Shown: piece by piece, positions 51,980 through 60,962 of the stretch
Numbering within the stretch: position 1 is the stretch's first letter
How the letters are laid out: every line of letters begins with the position of its first letter
Assembly: GCF_009846755.1 (NCBI RefSeq)
Contig: NZ_AQOR01000019.1
Coordinates: forward strand, 1-64,000
Direction: 5' to 3'
Length of the DNA stretch: 64,000 bases
From: Alcanivorax sp. S71-1-4
GTDB lineage: Bacteria > Pseudomonadota > Gammaproteobacteria > Pseudomonadales > Alcanivoracaceae
Made by a program: the position numbers and the translations under genes
The notes under the pieces: generated by a model
The model's database searches: none
The model's input: the letters and a program-made list of their open reading frames with translations, nothing else
Told to the model about the DNA's origin: nothing

Positions 51980-53041
51980 ATGAACGGTAAGACCATACCG
52001 GCGGACACCCTGCTGGTGCTCTGTCGCCCCGGCTTCGAAAACGATTGCGCGGCGGAGCTGACACAACAGGCCGTTGAACTGGGCCAGGGAGGCTATGCCC
52101 GCGCACAGGAGAATGCCGGGTTCCTGACCTGGCACATGCCGGGCGAATCGGTGCTGCCGCTCTGGCAGGCCGCCCGCATTTTCCCCCGCACCGCCTGGCC
52201 GGTGCTGGCGCCGTTCCGGGATCTGCCGCAGCAAGACCGCATTGGTCCATTGCTGGCGCTGGCGCGTGAGATCGGCCCGGTGGGCGCGGTACGGCTGGAA
52301 TATCCGGATACCAACGAGGGCCGCGGGTTACAGCGTTTCGTACGCGGTTTTCGCAAGGCGTTCGAGCAGGCGCTCAGGAAACAGGGGCTGCTGGTGCCCG
52401 GTCAGGGGCAGCGCCTGCTGCAGGTGTTCTTTGAACATTCCGGGCAGGGTTTTCTTGGCTGGGGCGACACCGTCCACAGTGGCACCTGGGAGCAGGGTAT
52501 TCCACGCTTGCGCCTGCCTGCCGAAGCGCCCAGCCGTTCGGCACTGAAGCTTGAGGAAGCCTGGCTGCGGCTGATGACGCCGCAAGAGCGGGCGCACTGG
52601 CTGGCCGCCGGCCGGAGTGCGGTGGATCTGGGGGCGGCGCCGGGTGGCTGGACCTGGCAACTGGCCCGGCACGGGGTGCGGGTCACTGCCGTGGACCATG
52701 GCCGGCTGGTGCCGGCGCTGCTGGCCGATTTTCCCGTCACACATGTTTCCGGCGATGCCTTCACCTGGCGTCCGCCCAGACCGCAGGACTGGCTGGTATG
52801 CGATGTGGTCGACAAACCGGCGCGTACGCTGGCGCTGATGGAAAAATGGCTGGTCAACGGCTGGACGAAGGTCGCGGTGTTCAACCTCAAGCTGCCAATG
52901 AAGCAGCGCCACGCCACGGTGGCGGCGCTGTTGTCACGGCTGGACGCGGCGTTGCCGCCGGGTGCGGTGATCCGTGCTGCGCAGCTCTACCACGACCGCG
53001 AGGAAATCACGGTGGTGGTCCTGCCTGCACCGGCGGCGTGA
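51980..53041 (+). CDS. rlmM: 23S rRNA 2'-O-ribose methyltransferase M
   Basis: 353 residues from ATG 51980 (51965 is the other option; neither has a strong ribosome site). N-terminal THUMP-like region with VLCRPGFENDCAAELT; the SAM site is AVDLGAAPGGWTWQLARHG, and catalytic-type residues are in VCDVVDKPAR and VAVFNLKLPMKQRH. It methylates C2498 of 23S rRNA. It sits alone between convergent repeats and the ABM gene. Confidence 0.95.
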   Translation: MNGKTIPADTLLVLCRPGFENDCAAELTQQAVELGQGGYARAQENAGFLTWHMPGESVLPLWQAARIFPRTAWPVLAPFRDLPQQDRIGPLLALAREIGPVGAVRLEYPDTNEGRGLQRFVRGFRKAFEQALRKQGLLVPGQGQRLLQVFFEHSGQGFLGWGDTVHSGTWEQGIPRLRLPAEAPSRSALKLEEAWLRLMTPQERAHWLAAGRSAVDLGAAPGGWTWQLARHGVRVTAVDHGRLVPALLADFPVTHVSGDAFTWRPPRPQDWLVCDVVDKPARTLALMEKWLVNGWTKVAVFNLKLPMKQRHATVAALLSRLDAALPPGAVIRAAQLYHDREEITVVVLPAPAA

Positions 53042-53064
53042 TCTGGCTGTCCGCGTGAACGAGG

Positions 53065-53355
53065 TCAGCGCACGACAGGTTCCAGCATCGTGATACGCTC
53101 GACATCGGCCAGGAAGGGACGGATCGCCTCCAGTGCATTTTGCCGCTCGGCCGATTGCAGCCAGCGTTGCCAGGCGGCTTCGCTCTGCCAGCTGGAGAGA
53201 ATGTAGTGATGAAGGGGGTGCTGTGTATCCCGCAGCGATTCCCCGGAAAGATAGCCCGGGGCGCGTACGATGGCCTGCAGCATGCCGGTGACGGCCTGCG
53301 CGTAGGGTTGTTCAAGGCCTTCCGCAATATGTCTTTCAATCAGCACGCGAATCAT
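53065..53355 (-). CDS. Antibiotic biosynthesis monooxygenase (ABM) domain protein
   Basis: 96 residues. IRVLIERHIAEGLEQPYAQAV then RAPGYLSGESLRDTQ and YILSSWQSEAAWQRWLQS are the dimeric ABM ferredoxin-like fold. The family includes quinone and heme monooxygenases as well as non-enzymatic members. Divergent from the MFS gene at 53403 and convergent with rlmM. Confidence 0.9.
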   Translation of the reverse strand: MIRVLIERHIAEGLEQPYAQAVTGMLQAIVRAPGYLSGESLRDTQHPLHHYILSSWQSEAAWQRWLQSAERQNALEAIRPFLADVERITMLEPVVR

Positions 53356-53402
53356 GCTGGTGTCCCCTGTCCCAAAAAAACGAAGGCTTTCAGTGTAGGG
53401 CG

Positions 53403-54698
53403 ATGAGCACAGGAATGCATGCCTCGAAACAGCTCTGGCAACACCGGCAATTGCTGTCGGTGTTGCTGCTGTTTTATTTCGCCCAGGGGCTGCCCGCCGG
53501 GCTGCTGGCGAAGGCCATTCCGGCGCTGGCGCGTGAGGCCGGCATGGCGTTGCCCTACATCGGCCTGCTCGGGCTGGCGGCCATTCCCTGGGCATTGAAA
53601 TTTGTCTGGGCGCCGTGGGTGGACCGCCTTGGGCGTGGCCGTGCCGGCCACCGCAAGCGCTGGATCATCGGCTGCCAGCTGGGGGCTGCCAGTGTCATGG
53701 TGGCCGTGGCCATGATCAATCCGCAGCACCTTTTCAGCAGCGAGTTTTTGTCGCTCATTGCCTTGCTGGCGTTGCTGAATCTGTTTTGTGCCACCCAGGA
53801 TATCGCCGCGGATGGCATGGCGGTGCGCCTGCTTGTGCCCACCTTGCGCGGGCCCGGCAACAGCATCCAGGTGGTGGGTTACAAGGCGGGGCTGATTCTC
53901 GGTGGCGGTGCGCTGCTGATCTGGATCGGGCTGCTGGGCTGGCAACTGACGTTTCTCTGCGTTGCCCTGTTGCTGGTATTGATGTTGTGGCCGGCCAGCC
54001 GCTTTCCGGAACCCGCTGCGCCGTTGGCCGACGGTGACCTGTCGCGGCCTGACCTGCGCTGGTGGTGGCGCATGTTGCGTGATTTCTGGCGTCGGCCGGG
54101 CATGGGCTGGTGGCTGCTGATTTTGCTGGGCTACAAGGTCGGTGATGGCTTCGGGACACGCATGCTCAAGCCGATGCTGGTCGATGCTGGCTGGAGCAGT
54201 GCAGCGGTGGGGCAGCTGGACGTGGTGACGTCGCTGGCCGGGCTGGCTGCGGCCATGCTGGGTGGCTTGTGGTTGCTGCGTCTGCCGCGCCTGCCGGCGC
54301 TGATCGGGTTTGGCCTGCTGCAGGGGCTGGCCTTTCTGTTCTGGGCGGTGCTGGCGCGTGTGCCGGTCCCACCGGACGGCCTGCTGTGGTCGGCGGCGCT
54401 GTTCGAGCAGTGTGCCGATGCGCTGTCTACCGTGGTGTTGTTCACGCTGATGATGGACCACTGCCGGCCGGGGCATGAGGGTACTGATTACACCTTGCAG
54501 GCCTCGGTGCAGTTGATGGCGGTGGGCCTGTTTTCCCTGGCCAGCGGTTTCAGTGCTGCCTGGCTCGGCTACAGTGGCCATTTCCTGCTCTCGGCGGGGC
54601 TGTGTGTGGCCGTTATACTGGCCGCCCCGGCCTGGTGGCGCAGCCGCCCGGCGCTCACCCGAATCACACCCGAATGGATGTCACCGCACCATGACTGA
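53403..54698 (+). CDS. AmpG/RhtX-type MFS transporter
   Basis: 431 residues, 12 membrane segments. [20 protein letters not shown] and [15 protein letters not shown], then [17 protein letters not shown], match the PAT family of AmpG and the RhtX/FptX siderophore transporters. RCK-like cargo cannot be told from sequence; muropeptide or siderophore are the options. The stop codon overlaps the tusA start by 8 nt. Confidence 0.88.
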   Translation: MSTGMHASKQLWQHRQLLSVLLLFYFAQGLPAGLLAKAIPALAREAGMALPYIGLLGLAAIPWALKFVWAPWVDRLGRGRAGHRKRWIIGCQLGAASVMVAVAMINPQHLFSSEFLSLIALLALLNLFCATQDIAADGMAVRLLVPTLRGPGNSIQVVGYKAGLILGGGALLIWIGLLGWQLTFLCVALLLVLMLWPASRFPEPAAPLADGDLSRPDLRWWWRMLRDFWRRPGMGWWLLILLGYKVGDGFGTRMLKPMLVDAGWSSAAVGQLDVVTSLAGLAAAMLGGLWLLRLPRLPALIGFGLLQGLAFLFWAVLARVPVPPDGLLWSAALFEQCADALSTVVLFTLMMDHCRPGHEGTDYTLQASVQLMAVGLFSLASGFSAAWLGYSGHFLLSAGLCVAVILAAPAWWRSRPALTRITPEWMSPHHD

Positions 54699-54939
54699 CC
54701 CGGACACCCTCACCGCAGACCACCACCTGGACGCGTGCGGGCTGCTGTGCCCTGAACCCGTGATGATGCTGCACAACAAGGTCCGCGACATGGCCCCCGG
54801 CGAGGTGCTGGAAGTCATCGCCACCGACCCGTCAACCGAACGCGATATCCCGCGTTTCTGCCAGTTCCTCGGCCACAGCCTGCTGGCCCAGGACGCCGCA
54901 GAGGGCCGATACCGCTACCTGATCCGCAAAAAATCCTGA
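54691..54939 (+). CDS. tusA: Sulfur carrier protein TusA
   Basis: 82 residues. The signature [18 protein letters not shown] carries the catalytic cysteine of the CPxP motif. It relays sulfur for tRNA 2-thiouridine synthesis. Overlaps the transporter gene by 8 nt. Confidence 0.93.
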   Translation: MTDPDTLTADHHLDACGLLCPEPVMMLHNKVRDMAPGEVLEVIATDPSTERDIPRFCQFLGHSLLAQDAAEGRYRYLIRKKS

Positions 54940-54985
54940 TTTCGTCGCCCGTCGCCGGCAACGGCCAGCTTGCCGCGCATACAAA

Positions 54986-55021
54986 AACGTCCGGTCACGA
55001 ATCCATTTCGCGCCGGACGTT
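54986..55021. terminator. Hairpin after tusA
   Basis: 9-bp stem AACGTCCGG / CCGGACGTT, 18-nt loop, about 50 nt after the tusA stop. No T run. The remaining 54940-55206 holds no gene. Confidence 0.5.
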
Positions 55022-55206
55022 ATCAAAGAGGCGGTGAGCGCCAGGTAAATTCGGGTTGGCTGCCAACAGGGCGGCGGCCAGTGCTGCATTCAATAGGGCC
55101 AGACTAGCGGCCTGTGCCAGGGGGCGGAAATGCTTTCCGCGAATGCACGCAATAGAGGAATGCTATCACGGCGCCAGCCCGGTGTCCGGGGCCGTTCATA
55201 TCCCGT

Positions 55207-55905
55207 TCAGTCCGAGGCCAGGGTGGCGATGGCGGCCAGCGCCTCCGGGTCCTGATCCTTGATGCGGTTGGCAATGCCGTGCTGGAAGAAGTAGCGAAAG
55301 TCCGGTTGCGACTCGGCCTCGATCAGGCAGGGGTCGCCCGGCAGCACCGGGGTGCGTGTGATGCGCTGTTCATCGGCGATCATGGCATGAATGTCGCCGT
55401 CTTCGTCCAGCTGCCAGCTGATCACCTCTGTCAGGCTGATGGTGTGAAAGCCGTCGTCAGAGAACACCACGTGGGTGCCGATGGTGTCGGGGACCTGTTG
55501 TGGTTCCTGATCACCGAAGAAGTCCACCGCAGCGCTCAGTTCACTGACTTTGTGATCCGGGGCATCGGTGAACAGGTACTGGCTGTCCGGCAGCCGATAA
55601 CCGACCCAGCGCCCGTTCAACGGGTCGGCCAGTTCCGGCGCCTGGACCACGGACTTCAGCCACGGCACCATGGCCGTCACCTCGCCGTTGTCGAGCATGG
55701 CCCACGCCAGTACACGCAGCGAAAACAGCTTGTCGGGTTGGCGGTCGTTGGCGTAGAGCAGTTCTATCCCGTCGTACTCGGGGGAGAGGCGCACAATGCG
55801 CGGGGTGGCGGCGCGTCGTCTTTCACACAGCGAAACCACATTGTGCGGGCCGCGCTGTTTACCGTTGTGTCTACCCTGTGAAGCCTGGCGTTGCATGTTG
55901 GGCAT
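55207..55905 (-). CDS. Hypothetical protein with internal duplication
   Basis: 232 residues, no signal peptide, basic N-terminus. Two halves share a pattern: RVLAWAMLDNGEVTAMVP near residue 65 and EVISWQLDEDGDIHAMIA near 160, followed by GYRLPDSQYLF and ESQPDFRYFFQ. The two tandem units of about 95 residues suggest a duplicated beta-rich domain. No family recognised. Downstream of a 17-bp hairpin. Confidence 0.75.
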   Translation of the reverse strand: MPNMQRQASQGRHNGKQRGPHNVVSLCERRRAATPRIVRLSPEYDGIELLYANDRQPDKLFSLRVLAWAMLDNGEVTAMVPWLKSVVQAPELADPLNGRWVGYRLPDSQYLFTDAPDHKVSELSAAVDFFGDQEPQQVPDTIGTHVVFSDDGFHTISLTEVISWQLDEDGDIHAMIADEQRITRTPVLPGDPCLIEAESQPDFRYFFQHGIANRIKDQDPEALAAIATLASD

Positions 55906-55960
55906 GGTGCCCCCCTTGCAGCAGGTTGGTCGGTGTCACGAACGACGAGTTCACAGTAGC

Positions 55961-55997
55961 GCGTTGCCCGGACCGCTGCAAGCGGTCCGGGCAACGC
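55961..55997. repeat. Perfect 17-bp hairpin
   Basis: GCGTTGCCCGGACCGCT pairs with its exact inverse at 55981-55997; loop GCA. It lies between the AdeT-like gene stop and the next minus-strand gene, in the position of a terminator, but has no T run on either strand. Confidence 0.85.
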
Positions 55998-56049
55998 ATT
56001 GCGACGTGCGACGAGCCTGGTGCGTTGGGCTCGCAGCTCGCATCTTCTT

Positions 56050-57060
56050 TTATTCCACCGGATTGGTGCACTCACTGCGGCCGCCGTCAATACGGCAACG
56101 GATGCGGCGTTGCAGGGTCAGCATGTCGGCGTCGTAGTGGCCCTGTTCGCGCAACTGGACGCGGGCTTCCTGCATCAGGATTTCATATTCCTGCTTGTCT
56201 GATTCCGGAATATCCTGCATCCACTTCGGGTCCACATGGCTGGCTTCGCGGTTGAGTTGCTCCAGTACGTGATCGAAATTGTTGTAAAAATACTCGCGTG
56301 ATTTCTGCATGGCGTCGGCCGAGAAGCGGTTGCTGTTGGCCACCAGTTGCAGGGTGATCTGCATCAGCGGGTAATTGATGATGGCGCCATTCGGGGTCAG
56401 GCCGCGATACAGCTCCAGCGCGCCATAGGCAGCCAGCGGTGCGCCGATGACATCCACCTGGCCGTTGTTGAAACGGGTTGAGAAATTGGTGATGTCGGAG
56501 GCCACCGGCGTGGCGCCGATCTGGGCCACCATCTGCGCCTGGGTCGGGTCATATTCCAGCACTGCGACTTTTTTACCGGCCGCCTTGGCCAGGGTGTTGA
56601 TCTCTCGGTCGTTAACGAAGATATAGGCGGCGCCGGCCGGGGCAATACCCATCACCGTGAACGGGCCTTGAGTCATCTTGTCGGCGGACTGCGGGTGGGC
56701 CAGCACCTGCAGCAGGATGCGCAGGTGATCGTTGTCGGGCACGCTGCCGATGGAATCCAGGGTGCCGCTGTAACGGTTGAACAGGCGTGCGCGGATGCCG
56801 GTCATCAGGGTGGCATCGCACTGGCCGGATTTCAGTTCCTCGGCGGCGATGCCTTCGTTGGTGTGCGGCAGCAGTTCGGCGTCCACCCCCCATTCCATTG
56901 CAGCGATCTGCCATTCACGCATGGCCTGCATGGCGGGGCCGGCATTGCCGGCGATATCCCAGACGCAGATTTTGACCTTGTCGGCCTGGGCCGTGCCGGC
57001 AGAGAGCAGGGGCAGGGCGCAGCAGCCAGCGAGCAGCAGTTTACGGGCGAGCATTTTCAT
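56050..57060 (-). CDS. AdeT-like putative solute-binding protein 1
   Basis: 336 residues from the ATG at 57060. Signal peptide ends near 26 (TAQA). Mature protein starts KVKICVWDIAGNAGPAMQAM and includes HTNEGIAAEELKSGQCDATL, LAHPQSADKMTQGPF, VNDREINTLAKAAGKKVAVL and FSTRFNNGQVDVIG, the fold of TRAP-type binding proteins (AdeT1/AdeT2-like family in Acinetobacter). Closely similar to 57224-58240. Confidence 0.85.
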   Translation of the reverse strand: MKMLARKLLLAGCCALPLLSAGTAQADKVKICVWDIAGNAGPAMQAMREWQIAAMEWGVDAELLPHTNEGIAAEELKSGQCDATLMTGIRARLFNRYSGTLDSIGSVPDNDHLRILLQVLAHPQSADKMTQGPFTVMGIAPAGAAYIFVNDREINTLAKAAGKKVAVLEYDPTQAQMVAQIGATPVASDITNFSTRFNNGQVDVIGAPLAAYGALELYRGLTPNGAIINYPLMQITLQLVANSNRFSADAMQKSREYFYNNFDHVLEQLNREASHVDPKWMQDIPESDKQEYEILMQEARVQLREQGHYDADMLTLQRRIRCRIDGGRSECTNPVE

Positions 57061-57223
57061 AATTCGATGTCCTGTCGCGGTGTTGTTCTTTTGTCGGCGC
57101 AGCATAAGTGCTGCGCCGGACCAATGCCATGACCGTTTGGACATCACCCTGCCTGCAAAAGTGCCAAGGGCGGCTACAGGCTGCGAGCTGAGCCTGCCTG
57201 GTGCCTGGCTCGCAGCTTGCCGC

Positions 57224-58240
57224 CTACTCCTGCGGGTTGGTGCACTCGCTGCGCCCGGCGTCGATACGGCACCGCACGCGCCGCTGCAAGGTCAGCATCT
57301 CACCGTCGTACTGCCCCTGGTCTCGCAGCTGGATACGCGCTTCCTGCATGGTCATTTCGTATTCCTGCTTTTCGCTGGCGGGGATGGTCTGCATCCATTT
57401 CGGGTCCACCTGCCGCGCTTCCTGCTCCAGCATCTGCACGTAGCGATCGTACTGGCTGAAGAAGTAGCTGCGTGACTGCTGCATGATCTCCGCTGTAAAA
57501 CGGTCACTGCGCGCCACGACCTGCAATGTGATCTGCAACAGCGGGTAGTCGATGATGGCGCCGTCGGGAGACAGCCCGCGATACAGCTCCAGCGCGTTAT
57601 AGACAATCAGCGGCGCGGCAATGATGTCCACCTGGCCATTGTTGAACCGGCTGGAGAAATTGGTGACGTCCGACGCCACTGGCGTGGCGCCCATCTGCGC
57701 CACCATCTGTGCCTGCATCGGGTCGTGTTCAAGCACCGCGAATTTCTTGCCGGCGGCCTTGGCCAGCGTATTGATCTCGCGGTCGTTGACAAAAATATAG
57801 GCGCCGCCGGCCGGTGCCATGCCCATGATCGTGTACGGCCCCTGGGTCATCTTGTCGGCGGACTGCGGGTGGGCCAGCACCTGCATCACCAGCCGCAGAT
57901 GCTCGTAATCCGGCACGGCGCCAATGGCGTTGATGGTGCCGGTGTAGCGGTTGAAGGGCCGCGAGCGGAAATCGGTCACCACCGCCGCATCGCATTGGCC
58001 GGCCTTGAGTTCCTCGGCGGTGATGCCTTCGTTGGTGTGCACCACCAGCGTCGCATCCAGCCCCCAGTTGAGGGCCTCGGTGCGCCATTCGCGCATGATC
58101 GCCATGGTCGGGCCGGCGTTGCCCACCAGGTCCCAGACGCAGATGGTGCGCTGCAATGGTTCGGCAAGGGCGGGGGAAGTCAGGCTGCACAGCAGCGCAA
58201 AAAGCGGCCATAACGGACCGCGACGGACGTGCCTGTCCAT
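57224..58240 (-). CDS. AdeT-like putative solute-binding protein 2
   Basis: 338 residues; signal peptide ends near 26 (PALA). Colinear with the protein at 56050: TICVWDLVGNAGPTMAIM, HTNEGITAEELKAGQCDAAV, VNDREINTLAKAAGKKFAVL, and the same C-terminal RCRIDAGRSECTNP. A tandem duplicate, 163 nt upstream of copy 1. No permease genes of a TRAP system are in the window, so the partner is unknown. Confidence 0.85.
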   Translation of the reverse strand: MDRHVRRGPLWPLFALLCSLTSPALAEPLQRTICVWDLVGNAGPTMAIMREWRTEALNWGLDATLVVHTNEGITAEELKAGQCDAAVVTDFRSRPFNRYTGTINAIGAVPDYEHLRLVMQVLAHPQSADKMTQGPYTIMGMAPAGGAYIFVNDREINTLAKAAGKKFAVLEHDPMQAQMVAQMGATPVASDVTNFSSRFNNGQVDIIAAPLIVYNALELYRGLSPDGAIIDYPLLQITLQVVARSDRFTAEIMQQSRSYFFSQYDRYVQMLEQEARQVDPKWMQTIPASEKQEYEMTMQEARIQLRDQGQYDGEMLTLQRRVRCRIDAGRSECTNPQE

Positions 58241-58379
58241 AAATGTTTCCTGTCGTTGTGGTGTGAGAATGAATAGTTGTGCGCATCCCGAGCATAGCGG
58301 GATGGGGACAGGCGTGCGAACAGAACTGTGACCGTCTGGTCAGAAGGTGCGCCGGGCAGAACGCCCGGCGCGGATGTGT

Positions 58380-59324
58380 TTACAGGCCGAGGTTCTTCAG
58401 GCGGTTGGCCTGCTGGCGGAACACCGTCACCGGGCTGGTCTCGAAAATATCCCGCAGGCCGAAGGCCTGGTTCACTTCGTCGAGATGATTCATGCGGTAG
58501 TCGTCGCGGATAATCTTGCCCAGGTGGCTGGAGCAACTGCTGACCAGGCCGTCGTTCTTTTCACCCAGGAACACGACCGACAGTGCCGCCATGAACGGAT
58601 CGGTGACATCCAGCAGGTTGGTCAGGGTGCGGCCACCGCTCCAGGAATAGTAGCGCACGCCGTTGCTGCCCACTTCCTGCCCGGTACCGCAATAGCGGCT
58701 GGGCATGCCTTCCGGGTACAGCCCATTGAAGCGCAGGGTGTCGGCCGTGGTCAGTGATTTCATCGCGGCGCTGACGTCCTGCTGGGCGCCGCCGCCGGAG
58801 AGCAGGTTGATCAGGCCAGCCAGGGTGTTGCCCAGCCCGTTGATCACGTCATCGCCCAGCGGGATATGATCGGACACGCCCTGCAGTATGTCTGCCATGG
58901 GGGCGCCCCAGTTGACGCCAGCCACGGAAGAAGCCGAGGCGACCATGTGCGGGTACACCGATGCAACGTAGCGGATGGTCGGGCCGCCGTGGCTGTGGCC
59001 GATCAGGTTGACCTTCTGTGCGCCGGTGGTGGCCAGGATGGCCTCCACCTGACGGGCGAGCTGTTCGCCACGGACCTCGGTGCTGTTGGCGGCGGCCACT
59101 TGCGCCACGAAGACACGCGCGCCGCTGCGTTGCAACTCACCGGGCACGCCGTAGAAGTAGTCGACGCCGAGCAGGCTGTCGAAGCCGAACAGGCCGTGCA
59201 CCAGTACGATCGGGTAGCGGGTTTCTGTGTAGGTATCTTTGAACCAGCCGAAAAAGGCACTGGCAGGCAAAGACAGGGTCAGGCAGAGGCAGGCGCACAG
59301 CAGCACCGGCAGTCGTTTCAGCAT
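58380..59324 (-). CDS. Family I.1-type triacylglycerol lipase 1
   Basis: 314 residues; signal peptide ends near 23 (PASA). Mature: RYPIVLVHGLFGFDSLLGVD, oxyanion region; nucleophile Ser in LIGHSHGGPTIRYVAS; Asp in KNDGLVSSC; His in SSHLGKI. Two Cys (RYCGTG and SSCSSHLG) fit the family disulfide. Secreted true lipase needing a foldase; lifO is at 60963 on the other strand. Paralogue at 59623-60579. Confidence 0.93.
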   Translation of the reverse strand: MLKRLPVLLCACLCLTLSLPASAFFGWFKDTYTETRYPIVLVHGLFGFDSLLGVDYFYGVPGELQRSGARVFVAQVAAANSTEVRGEQLARQVEAILATTGAQKVNLIGHSHGGPTIRYVASVYPHMVASASSVAGVNWGAPMADILQGVSDHIPLGDDVINGLGNTLAGLINLLSGGGAQQDVSAAMKSLTTADTLRFNGLYPEGMPSRYCGTGQEVGSNGVRYYSWSGGRTLTNLLDVTDPFMAALSVVFLGEKNDGLVSSCSSHLGKIIRDDYRMNHLDEVNQAFGLRDIFETSPVTVFRQQANRLKNLGL

Positions 59325-59622
59325 GGGACATCCCCTCGTTATTGTTTTGTGCAGTGTTCAGGCCGTGCCGGAAATGCGGGGAGCCGGTGGCCGTGTGTGT
59401 TGCTGTCTCGATTGTGACGAACCGGTCATCGGTGCTGGTTATCGGTGCTAGCCATCGGTACGGGTCACGTCGAGTCGGCTGCACTGCAATGTTTCAGCCG
59501 TGACCAAGAGTAGCGGGGCACGTGCGGGGCTGTCTCTAATGGAAGTTTCTTATTCCGATATTTGGGAAGCGGGCCGCACAAATCGGCCGGCGCCGCGGGA
59601 TCACCGCGACGCCGGAATGCCA

Positions 59623-60579
59623 TCACAGGCCAATGTTTTTCAGGCGGTTGGCTTGCTGACGGTAGAGCGTCGGCGGATCGGCGGCCAGGGACGAGATGGT
59701 GCCCAGGGCCTGATTCACTTCATCGAAATGGTTGTGATAGTAGTCGTCGCGGATCACGCGACCCAGGTGCGACGAGCAGGCCGATACCAGCCCATCGTTC
59801 GGTTCGTTGAAGGCTGCACTGGTGGCCAGCACCAGGTAATCAAACGGGTCCAGGCCGTTGGTATAAATACCGGTGCCGCTCCAGGAATAGTAGCGCACGC
59901 CATTGCTGGCCAGCTCCGTGCCAGTGCCACAGTAACTGGTCGGCATCCCTTCCGGGTACTGGGCATTGAACGCCACGGAACCTGCGGTGCTCAGATCGTT
60001 GATGCTGGCATTCAGATCCTGCGGCAGGCCGCCGCTGCTGGCCCAGTCGATCATGGTGGCAAAGGCTTCGCCGATGGCGACGACGAAGTTGTTTGCAGCG
60101 CTGCCTTCCTCAAGATACTGCCGGTACACATCGGCCACCGATGACCCCCAGTTCACGCCCGCCACACTGCTGACCGACGCGACCATCTGCGGATAGACCG
60201 ACGCGACGTAGCGCGCGGTCGGTCCGCCATGGCTGTGGCCGATGATGTTTACCTTGCTGGCACCGGTGGCGGCGAGGATGTCCTGGATTTGCTGCGCCGC
60301 CTGTTCACCGCGCACCTCGGTGCTGTTCAGCGCCGAGACCTGCAGCGTGTACACGTCAGCACCGCCGCTGGCCAGTGACTCGCCAACCTGATAGAAGTAA
60401 TCCACACCGAGCACATCATCGAAACCGAACATGCCATGGATCAGCACAATCGGATGTTGCGTCCTGGTGTAGTTGGGGAACAGCCAGTCCATCCAGGCGG
60501 GCTGGGCGGACACGCTGGTGGCCACCAGCAGGAGCATGCTGGCGAGAGTGGTTTTCAAACACAGTCTGTTTTTTTTCAT
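59623..60579 (-). CDS. Family I.1-type triacylglycerol lipase 2
   Basis: 318 residues from the ATG at 60579; signal peptide ends near 26 (VSAQ). HPIVLIHGMFGFDDVLGVD, nucleophile in IGHSHGGPTARYVAS, Asp in NDGLVSACS, His in SSHLGRV; disulfide-type Cys in SYCGTG and SACSSHLG. It lies 298 nt upstream of lipase 1, so each probably has its own promoter. Confidence 0.93.
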   Translation of the reverse strand: MKKNRLCLKTTLASMLLLVATSVSAQPAWMDWLFPNYTRTQHPIVLIHGMFGFDDVLGVDYFYQVGESLASGGADVYTLQVSALNSTEVRGEQAAQQIQDILAATGASKVNIIGHSHGGPTARYVASVYPQMVASVSSVAGVNWGSSVADVYRQYLEEGSAANNFVVAIGEAFATMIDWASSGGLPQDLNASINDLSTAGSVAFNAQYPEGMPTSYCGTGTELASNGVRYYSWSGTGIYTNGLDPFDYLVLATSAAFNEPNDGLVSACSSHLGRVIRDDYYHNHFDEVNQALGTISSLAADPPTLYRQQANRLKNIGL

Positions 60580-60962
60580 ATTGTGACCTTCCTTAGACGT
60601 AGAGTGGAACAGCACGGGCGCCTGCCCGCGATGTTGCCGGCAGCGGTGCCACGCACCGCGCCGGTCACAGCGAGACGATTCACAGAAAACGCCGCGCCGC
60701 TGGATAACGTAAATGCCCCCGGCGCGCGAATCATTCAGGCAGACGTCGGAATCGATGTGCCGGGCAGATACGCAGAACGCAGCAGGCTGTCGGACTGAAA
60801 CAAAAAGATTTGTCTGTTCAGGTCAGCGACGGCACAAACGCAGCGCAGTGGTTGTCCGGATACAACCAGTCTCGGCACACTGGACCAGCATCGGCCGCGT
60901 CACGGGCTGTTGTCAGCCGGGCCACGCGCCGGATAACAAAAATACGACGGAGACAACGGAAA
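60580..60962. promoter_or_regulatory. Divergent region, lipase 2 and lifO
   Basis: 383 nt with no gene. Both divergent promoters should lie here. A GGAAGG ribosome site precedes lipase 2 and GGAGACAACGG precedes lifO. No recognised operator; a sigma-54 match was looked for and not found. Confidence 0.5.

Noticed and set aside
60580-60962. Sigma-54 promoter near the lipase genes (TGGCACCGCTG on the minus strand)
   Set aside because: The -12 element is CCGGC rather than TTGC and the spacing is wrong.
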